A stretch of DNA of 49,239 nucleotides from an uncultured Christiangramia sp. (GTDB lineage: Bacteria; Bacteroidota; Bacteroidia; Flavobacteriales; Flavobacteriaceae). The notes under the pieces are model-generated. The model was not told the DNA's origin, did not search any database, and saw only the letters and a list, made by a program, of their open reading frames with translations. The stretch spans positions 1 to 49,239 of the forward strand of contig NZ_CAJWRQ010000009.1 of assembly GCF_913046405.1 (NCBI RefSeq). The letters run 5' to 3'. The translations under genes were made by a program, and so were the position numbers. Positions 40,436 through 46,358 of this stretch are shown here, piece by piece (the first letter of the stretch is position 1; every line of letters begins with the position of its first letter).

Positions 40436-41416
40436 TTATAGTTGAAAGACTTCTTTGTTATGCCACCTTAGCGATTGTAGAGATGGAAACCAACGTTCTT
40501 CTCTAGGAAGCATAATTTGATTACCATCGAATTGGGTGATTGAAAACTCTGAGTTTTGATCGTCTACGGTTGGTGAAACTCGAACTATATAATCTGAATT
40601 AATTGTGATCAGCCCTCGATCAAAAGCTCTATGCATCGTTGGAGACAATGCGATACCATTAGGAACTGTGTCATCACTAGAAAGGCTGAATGGATAAATA
40701 TGGCAGGCATCAACCATTTGAACATTATTACTGGTCTCAATCTTAAGTCCAGAAATGCAACAGGTATATTCGTATATTTTTGGAATTGTTCTTTTGAACA
40801 GCCCGCCCCGAACGAAAATTTCCTCCTCGAATTCGTCATCTTTTAGGCGTTCTCTTAAGCTGATAATTTGACTCTGATAGATCTCAGATGATTCATTTAG
40901 AATGGAATTTTCGATAAAACTTTCCTCATTGGTTTTTTGTTGTTCTGAATATTGATTTTTTGTTGAAGTAAAATATTGATCCAAAATAAATTGTTCAAAC
41001 AATGTTTTTGAAATTGGATGTTGTAATAGAACATACAACTCTTTGTCTATCTCAGCATATGCCAAATTCTCTTTTAGATACTTGAAGCTTTTTATACTCT
41101 TTGATTTTGTAACTGAAATTTTACCACCAGCTTTGGGAATTAAGTACCAAAAGGGTTCAGATTTCAAATGAAAAAAGGGAAGAGAGAAATTAGCAGTGTG
41201 ACCAGTATCTACAAGTTGTTTCCAATTTCTTTTGAAGGCCAAGATTAATTCTGGAGTAATAAATATCTTAGTGGAATCAATACTTCCACCTTGAATCAAT
41301 TGAAGAATTGAAAGCAGTAAAATTGGTTTATGCGGCGCACGGCCAAGATTCTTAGAATAACCGCGGTTCAATTTCTTGAAGTAAGTTAAATATTTTGCAA
41401 TAGATTCTTCAATCAT
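40436..41416 (-). CDS. HNH endonuclease with sulfur-binding-like N-terminal domain
   Basis: A 326-residue protein. The C-terminal HNH nuclease has YTCCISGLKIE, then VDACHIYPFSLSSDDTVPNG and ALSPTMHRAFDRGLITI, giving the H-N-H residues of the HNH_2 type. The N-terminal ~110 residues (APHKPILLLSILQLIQGG, later FSLPFFHL and EPFWYLIPKAGGKISV) resemble the sulfur-binding domain of ScoMcrA-like enzymes. Those read phosphorothioate-modified DNA and join that reader to HNH. It would then be a type IV (modification-dependent) restriction nuclease. It is AT-rich and lies 9 bases downstream of the helicase gene. The SBD assignment is by pattern and needs a profile search. Confidence 0.78.
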   Translation of the reverse strand: MIEESIAKYLTYFKKLNRGYSKNLGRAPHKPILLLSILQLIQGGSIDSTKIFITPELILAFKRNWKQLVDTGHTANFSLPFFHLKSEPFWYLIPKAGGKISVTKSKSIKSFKYLKENLAYAEIDKELYVLLQHPISKTLFEQFILDQYFTSTKNQYSEQQKTNEESFIENSILNESSEIYQSQIISLRERLKDDEFEEEIFVRGGLFKRTIPKIYEYTCCISGLKIETSNNVQMVDACHIYPFSLSSDDTVPNGIALSPTMHRAFDRGLITINSDYIVRVSPTVDDQNSEFSITQFDGNQIMLPREERWFPSLQSLRWHNKEVFQL

Positions 41417-41425
41417 AAGTCAAGT

Positions 41426-44400
41426 TCATCCAACAGCTAATTTCTGACTCTCTTTTAAAATAGACGGCGGCATTGGCTCCTCTAATTTCCATTCAATATT
41501 CATGGGTTTCTCACCTGAATGACTTTGAAATATTGCCTCTCCCAAAAACACATAACCCATCGTAAATCCATACGCATCCTTAGCTTGTTCTCTCACAAAT
41601 AATAGGACGTTTTTTTCACTTTGAATATACGCTTGTCCTTTTGATGTATTTGGAGATGCACTATTTTGAGTCTGCCAGTGAAATAGATTTTTATTTAATG
41701 CATAATCCTCATACATAGTAGTAGGTGAATAATCCTTATCAGACTTTTTAAGGGTGACAAACAATGCCTCAGTATTTATAGATTTTTCATAAGATGCTCC
41801 TTCCCTACTTGGTTTAGCCTTGTCAAACTTATGCTTTCTAATGGCTACAAGAATTTGGTTACGATTATAACGACTATGAATTTTTAATGGGAATGGGAAT
41901 CCAAGATTAATAGGTTTCTCAATAAAATCTATCCTATTTAGACAATAATCAACAACTTCCACGATTTCCTGAATCATTACAGGATTTTTCTTGATTTGAT
42001 TCAAGCTTGACTGTAAGTCGTCGAAATTGAGGTCTGGACCAGATTTTTGCCATATGTCATAATGGAGCATCAAAGTTTTCAAATGATCTATTTCAGAATC
42101 CTTAGAAACTTCAAAACTATTATTATACAGTTGCTTTATAAAAGTGAGGTAACTTACTGAATTGCAATGTATCAACCTGCTACTTATAAAATTTGATATT
42201 TCTTTTTCATTAGGTTCTTCAAATTGCTGGATTATACCGGCATCTGCACAAAGTCTTTTCCAACTTCCTTTTTTATAAATTTGCTGTATTTCTAGATGAT
42301 GGAAATCTAAGAAATTATCTATAGTAAGAATTCTTGAAGAATGATGTTTGAAGTTTTGAATTTTTCTAAGAAGCTCTGGTCTTCTAAATTCCGTAGCTTC
42401 TCTAATATTGTTTAGTATTATATCTTTAGCTTTCCGCTCTAAAATAATCGAGCAGCCTAGTGGCAAATGCGGGAATTCGTCTTCGATTTCTTTGATAATT
42501 GAAGTATGTGTTCTCCCAATTAATGCTCTGAATTTATGTTCAAAATCATATTCTGGTTTTGCATTTCCTACAAAATCTAAAACTGTAAGACAATCTTTAT
42601 TCTCGGCTAAGCGAAGTCCTCTTCCTAATTGCTGCAAAAATATCGTTAGACTTTCGGTAGGACGCAAAAATAGGACCGTATCAATTTCTGGAATATCAAC
42701 ACCCTCGTTAAAAATATCAACGACAAATAAGTAATTAATTTCCTTTTTACTGAGTCTATCTTTCAAAACTGCCCTATTGGAGCTATTCCCACTTATTAGG
42801 TAATCTGCTTTCAACCCAGCAATTGTAAATTTATCAGCCATATATTTTGCATGGTCCTGACTCACACAAAAACCTAAAGCTTGCACATCATGAACATCTG
42901 TAAGGTATTCATCACAATTTTTGAGGATATCCCCAACCCGCCTATCATTTTCAGTATAGAGCTTAGTTAATTCTTTAATCTCGTATCTGCCGTTTTTCCA
43001 ACTTACATTCGTTAAATCAATAGAATCGGAAAGTGCGAAATATTGGAATGGAGATAATAACTTTCTATTTAATGCTTCAGGAAGCCGAATTTCAGCTGCA
43101 ATTTTATGATGAAAATCTTCAGTAATATCACCACCATCCATTCTTTCAGGTGTAGCGGTAAGGCCTAAAAGTATTTCAGGTTTGAATCTTCTTAATATTG
43201 GTCTATAACTATCGGCTTTGATATGATGTACTTCATCTACTATAATATAATCAAAGAAGCTCTCATCTATCTCTAAGTTCTTTAATCGACTGTTCAAAGT
43301 TTGAACAGAAGCAAAGAGCTGATCATACTTTACGGGTTCATAGCCTCCTACCCACAATTCCCCAAAATTAGAGTCTCGTAATACATGTTGAAACGTCTTT
43401 TGGGCTTGCTCTAGAATTTCTTTTCGGTGCGCAACAAATAGGAATTTTGTATTTGGATTTGAATTTCTAAAGCGTTTGAAATCGAAAGCAGAAATGACTG
43501 TTTTACCGGTTCCTGTTGCAGCCACCACCAGGTTCTTATTTCTTTTATGAATAATCCTTTCAGAATCGAGCTTGGCTAATATTTCTTCCTGATAGGGATA
43601 AGGTTTTAGATCGAAAAATGTAGTGATTTGATTTGTGCCGTAAAGACTCTGTCTTTTTAAGGAACTAATTAGTTTCTCTCTATCTCTACCGTTATTATAA
43701 TTTTCGAATTCTGGATCTTCCCAGTAAGTATCAAATGTCTTCTGAAACTTATCTATAATATGAGAGATCTCTTGGGTTGTCACTTTCAAGTTCCATTCTA
43801 GACCGTTGGTTAAGGCAGATCTCGAGAGATTAGATGAGCCTATATAACCTGTATGAAAACCTGAATTTCTCAGGAATAAGTATGCCTTCGCATGTAATCG
43901 TTCATGCTCTACATTATAGGATACTTTGATTTCAGTATTAGGTAAAGAAGATAGATATTCTACGGCTTTCGCATCTGTTGCACCCATGTAGGACGTTGTG
44001 ATAATTTTTAATTTTTTACCACTATGCGTGAACTCTTCAAGTTCCTTTTTAAAAATTCGAATTCCTGAGTATTTAATAAATGATACTAACCAACATATAG
44101 AATCAGCCGAAAGAATTTCTTTTTTAATCTCACTTTCTAAAGATATTCCAGTATTATTTCCTGTGAAAAGTTCACTTTGACTTAGGCGAGTATAGGGTGT
44201 AATTTTTTTGAGTCTATCTTTTAGATTGGAATAAGGAAAATTAGATTTTGAAAATACGGCCTCCAGTATCTTTCCTTCATTTTCTATAAGATTGTTGGTT
44301 AAATCTAAATTTTTAAGCTCTGCAGCCAATAAACTTATGATCTTATTAGATATCTCAATTTGCTTCAAGGGTCTATCCTTGTCTTTAATTTCATTTAAAG

Positions 44401-44563
44401 CAAAACGAATTGTTTCTGACAAATAAAGACTTAGATATTGGGATGCTTCCTCTTTGTCTAACGCTGTTTTACTAATATGAAATTCTTGGCAGTCAAGTGA
44501 CTCTAACTTATTTTTAATAAGCTTATTAATTAACTGCTCGTATAGCCCTGTTTCAAAACTCAT
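41426..44563 (-). CDS. PLD-nuclease / SF2 helicase / DUF3427 protein
   Basis: A 1045-residue protein. The N-terminal third carries a phospholipase D-like (HKD) motif, HAKAYLFLRNSGFHTGYIGS then SNLSRSALTNG (about residue 224). The helicase core follows: Walker A VAATGTGKT (about 350), FLFVAHRKEILEQA, DEVH box IIVDEVHHIKADSY (about 443), LLGLTATPERMDGGD and motif VI QQLGRGLRLAE (about 640). The C-terminus ends in a DUF3427-like domain (SYEKSINTEALFVTLKKSDK, LLFVREQAKDAYGFTMGYVF). Such proteins occur in defence islands and probably translocate on DNA or RNA and cut it. The gene overlaps the Nudix gene by 4 bases. Codon use is clearly more AT-rich than in the housekeeping genes. Confidence 0.87.
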   Translation of the reverse strand: MSFETGLYEQLINKLIKNKLESLDCQEFHISKTALDKEEASQYLSLYLSETIRFALNEIKDKDRPLKQIEISNKIISLLAAELKNLDLTNNLIENEGKILEAVFSKSNFPYSNLKDRLKKITPYTRLSQSELFTGNNTGISLESEIKKEILSADSICWLVSFIKYSGIRIFKKELEEFTHSGKKLKIITTSYMGATDAKAVEYLSSLPNTEIKVSYNVEHERLHAKAYLFLRNSGFHTGYIGSSNLSRSALTNGLEWNLKVTTQEISHIIDKFQKTFDTYWEDPEFENYNNGRDREKLISSLKRQSLYGTNQITTFFDLKPYPYQEEILAKLDSERIIHKRNKNLVVAATGTGKTVISAFDFKRFRNSNPNTKFLFVAHRKEILEQAQKTFQHVLRDSNFGELWVGGYEPVKYDQLFASVQTLNSRLKNLEIDESFFDYIIVDEVHHIKADSYRPILRRFKPEILLGLTATPERMDGGDITEDFHHKIAAEIRLPEALNRKLLSPFQYFALSDSIDLTNVSWKNGRYEIKELTKLYTENDRRVGDILKNCDEYLTDVHDVQALGFCVSQDHAKYMADKFTIAGLKADYLISGNSSNRAVLKDRLSKKEINYLFVVDIFNEGVDIPEIDTVLFLRPTESLTIFLQQLGRGLRLAENKDCLTVLDFVGNAKPEYDFEHKFRALIGRTHTSIIKEIEDEFPHLPLGCSIILERKAKDIILNNIREATEFRRPELLRKIQNFKHHSSRILTIDNFLDFHHLEIQQIYKKGSWKRLCADAGIIQQFEEPNEKEISNFISSRLIHCNSVSYLTFIKQLYNNSFEVSKDSEIDHLKTLMLHYDIWQKSGPDLNFDDLQSSLNQIKKNPVMIQEIVEVVDYCLNRIDFIEKPINLGFPFPLKIHSRYNRNQILVAIRKHKFDKAKPSREGASYEKSINTEALFVTLKKSDKDYSPTTMYEDYALNKNLFHWQTQNSASPNTSKGQAYIQSEKNVLLFVREQAKDAYGFTMGYVFLGEAIFQSHSGEKPMNIEWKLEEPMPPSILKESQKLAVG

Positions 44564-44973
44564 CTAAAAGTTTGTATGTAATGTTTAACAATTGGAATAT
44601 CTGCTTCCGCCCAATCAAATTTTTCTAATTGGAATACGGTTGACCATTCTATTGTAGAGTGCTCTTTTAAAATAATTTCTGAAGTTTGTAGGGAACAGCG
44701 AAATGGAATAAGTTCTATAATCTTGTTATCAGAATATTTGTGGATATTGGAAGGGAGACGTTGTATAACTTTAATATCTAATCCCAGTTCTTCTTTAATT
44801 TCTCTCCTGAGACAATTCTCCAGTGTTTCTCCAGCTTCAAGTTTCCCACCTGGAAATTCCCATTTCAAAGGATGGCTCATATTCTTACTGCGTTGCGCGC
44901 ATAATACTCTATGATTATCCTCTATCAAGGCGCAAGTAACTTGAATCAAACTGAACTTTCGATTATTTGACAA
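44560..44973 (-). CDS. Nudix hydrolase, (deoxy)nucleoside triphosphate pyrophosphohydrolase
   Basis: A 137-residue MutT-like protein. The full Nudix box is GGKLEAGETLENCLRREIKE, continuing ELGLDI (about residues 43-68); the N-terminus reads IQVTCALIEDNHRVLCAQRS. It should hydrolyse modified or canonical NTPs to the monophosphate and pyrophosphate. It is the first gene of the three-gene block, and its stop overlaps the helicase ATG (ATGA). The tight coupling suggests it works with the helicase rather than as a general house-cleaning MutT. Confidence 0.88.
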   Translation of the reverse strand: MSNNRKFSLIQVTCALIEDNHRVLCAQRSKNMSHPLKWEFPGGKLEAGETLENCLRREIKEELGLDIKVIQRLPSNIHKYSDNKIIELIPFRCSLQTSEIILKEHSTIEWSTVFQLEKFDWAEADIPIVKHYIQTFR

Positions 44974-45062
44974 TTAAAATTACAGTATTAATTCAACATT
45001 CAATTTCAAAATTTCCATTTCTTTTTAACGCTCCCTCAACATCATAAACCAGATAAAATTTA

Positions 45063-45103
45063 TAATTTTGGAATTATTCCTATTTAATGGATTTATTCCT
45101 ATT
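45063..45103 (+). promoter_or_regulatory. promoter and operator-like repeats of the dinB-dnaE cassette
   Basis: A -7 element TAATTTTG (45063-45070) is followed at once by GGAATTATTCCTATT (45070-45084) and GGATTTATTCCTATT (45089-45103). These two copies differ at one base, lie 19 bases apart, and each has an inverted-repeat core (GGAAT-T-ATTCC). The second ends directly before the dinB ATG at 45104. The placement over the transcript start suggests a repressor site. Confidence 0.55.
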
Positions 45104-46324
45104 ATGAAATTAGAGAAATCAATTATACACCTGGATCTTGATACCTTTTTTGTTTCCGCAGAAAGGCGTCTGGATTCCAAATTGAATGATAAACCCCTTA
45201 TCGTAGGCGGCCTGGGAGATCGCGGTGTGGTAGCAGCCTGCAGTTATGAGACTCGCAAGTTTGGAGTACATTCCGGGATGTCTATGAAAGTTGCCAGGCA
45301 ACTCTGCCCTCAGTCTATCGTGATCAAAGGGAATGCTTCCACATACACCAAATTCTCCCATGAGGTAACCGAAGTTATTCGTAGCAAAGTTCCCTCTTTT
45401 GAAAAGGCCAGCGTAGATGAGTTCTATGCAGATCTCACGGGAATGGATCGGTTTTTCGGGATCACCCAGTTTGCTAAAGAACTTCAGGAAACTATCAAAA
45501 AAGAAACTTATTTACCTATTTCCTTCGGACTTTCCACCAACAAAGTAGTTTCCAAGATCGCTACCGGCGAAGGCAAACCTTATGCCCAGAAAGTCATCGA
45601 AGCAGGTTCAGAAAAAACATTTCTTGCTCCGCTTGCAGTGAACAAGATCCCGATGATCGGGAATAAAACATTTCAGAAACTTTTAAATCTCGGCGTTCGT
45701 AGGATTGAGACAATTCAGAAGATGCCTGTAGAGGTTTTAGAGAGCGTTTTGGGTAAGAATGGCCGTACTATATGGAAACGTGCTCACGGGATCGACAATC
45801 CTCCTATCATTCCGTTTCACGAGCGCAAGTCTATTTCAACTGAAAGAACCTTTAACCGGGATACTATCGATATGATCCGTTTGCATGGTACGCTGGTTGC
45901 CATGGCAGAAAGTCTCGCCTATCAGCTTCGCCGGGGAAATAAACTTGTTTCCACAGTGAGTGTAAAGATCAGGTATTCAGATTTTCAAACTTACAGCAAA
46001 CAGGTAAGGATCCCGTATACCAGTGCAGATCATATTCTAATTCCTAAGGTCGAGGAACTTTTTAAACAACTATACAGCAGGCGCCTGCTCATCAGGTTGA
46101 TTGGGGTCAAGTTTAGCGGACTCGTGGGTGGTCACTACCAGATCAATCTTTTTGATGATTCTGAAGATATGCTGAATCTCTACAATTCCCTGGATAAGAT
46201 CAAAAATCGTTTTGGTGAACATGCGGTCATGCGTGCTGCTGCTATGGATGCGAAAACCATCGGCAGAATGAAGAATCCTTTTAACGGGGAGCCACCAATC
46301 GTTCTTGCTCATAGAAAACAATAA
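45104..46324 (+). CDS. dinB: Y-family DNA polymerase (DinB/Pol IV type)
   Basis: A 406-residue protein. The catalytic residues lie in IIHLDLDTFFVSAERR (first Asp) and KASVDEFYADLTGMDRFFG (Asp-Glu). The ACSYETRKFGVHSGMSM fingers/palm segment and VNKIPMIGNKTFQKLLNLG (thumb HhH motif) are present. The little-finger domain ends LFDDSEDMLNLYNSLDKIKN followed by RFGEHAVMRA. It copies damaged DNA with low fidelity. The frame extends 12 codons upstream, but MKLEKSIIHLDLD at 45104 is the natural start. It is followed after 34 bases by a second dnaE gene, forming a likely two-gene translesion operon. Confidence 0.93.
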   Translation: MKLEKSIIHLDLDTFFVSAERRLDSKLNDKPLIVGGLGDRGVVAACSYETRKFGVHSGMSMKVARQLCPQSIVIKGNASTYTKFSHEVTEVIRSKVPSFEKASVDEFYADLTGMDRFFGITQFAKELQETIKKETYLPISFGLSTNKVVSKIATGEGKPYAQKVIEAGSEKTFLAPLAVNKIPMIGNKTFQKLLNLGVRRIETIQKMPVEVLESVLGKNGRTIWKRAHGIDNPPIIPFHERKSISTERTFNRDTIDMIRLHGTLVAMAESLAYQLRRGNKLVSTVSVKIRYSDFQTYSKQVRIPYTSADHILIPKVEELFKQLYSRRLLIRLIGVKFSGLVGGHYQINLFDDSEDMLNLYNSLDKIKNRFGEHAVMRAAAMDAKTIGRMKNPFNGEPPIVLAHRKQ

Positions 46325-46358
46325 TGATGATCTATTCTGAAGTATAAAAAGATTATTG

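Noticed and set aside
40176-40445. An 89-residue plus-strand frame opposite the small 77-residue frame
   Set aside because: No recognisable domain, poor start context, and composition looks like the complement of the better minus-strand frame.
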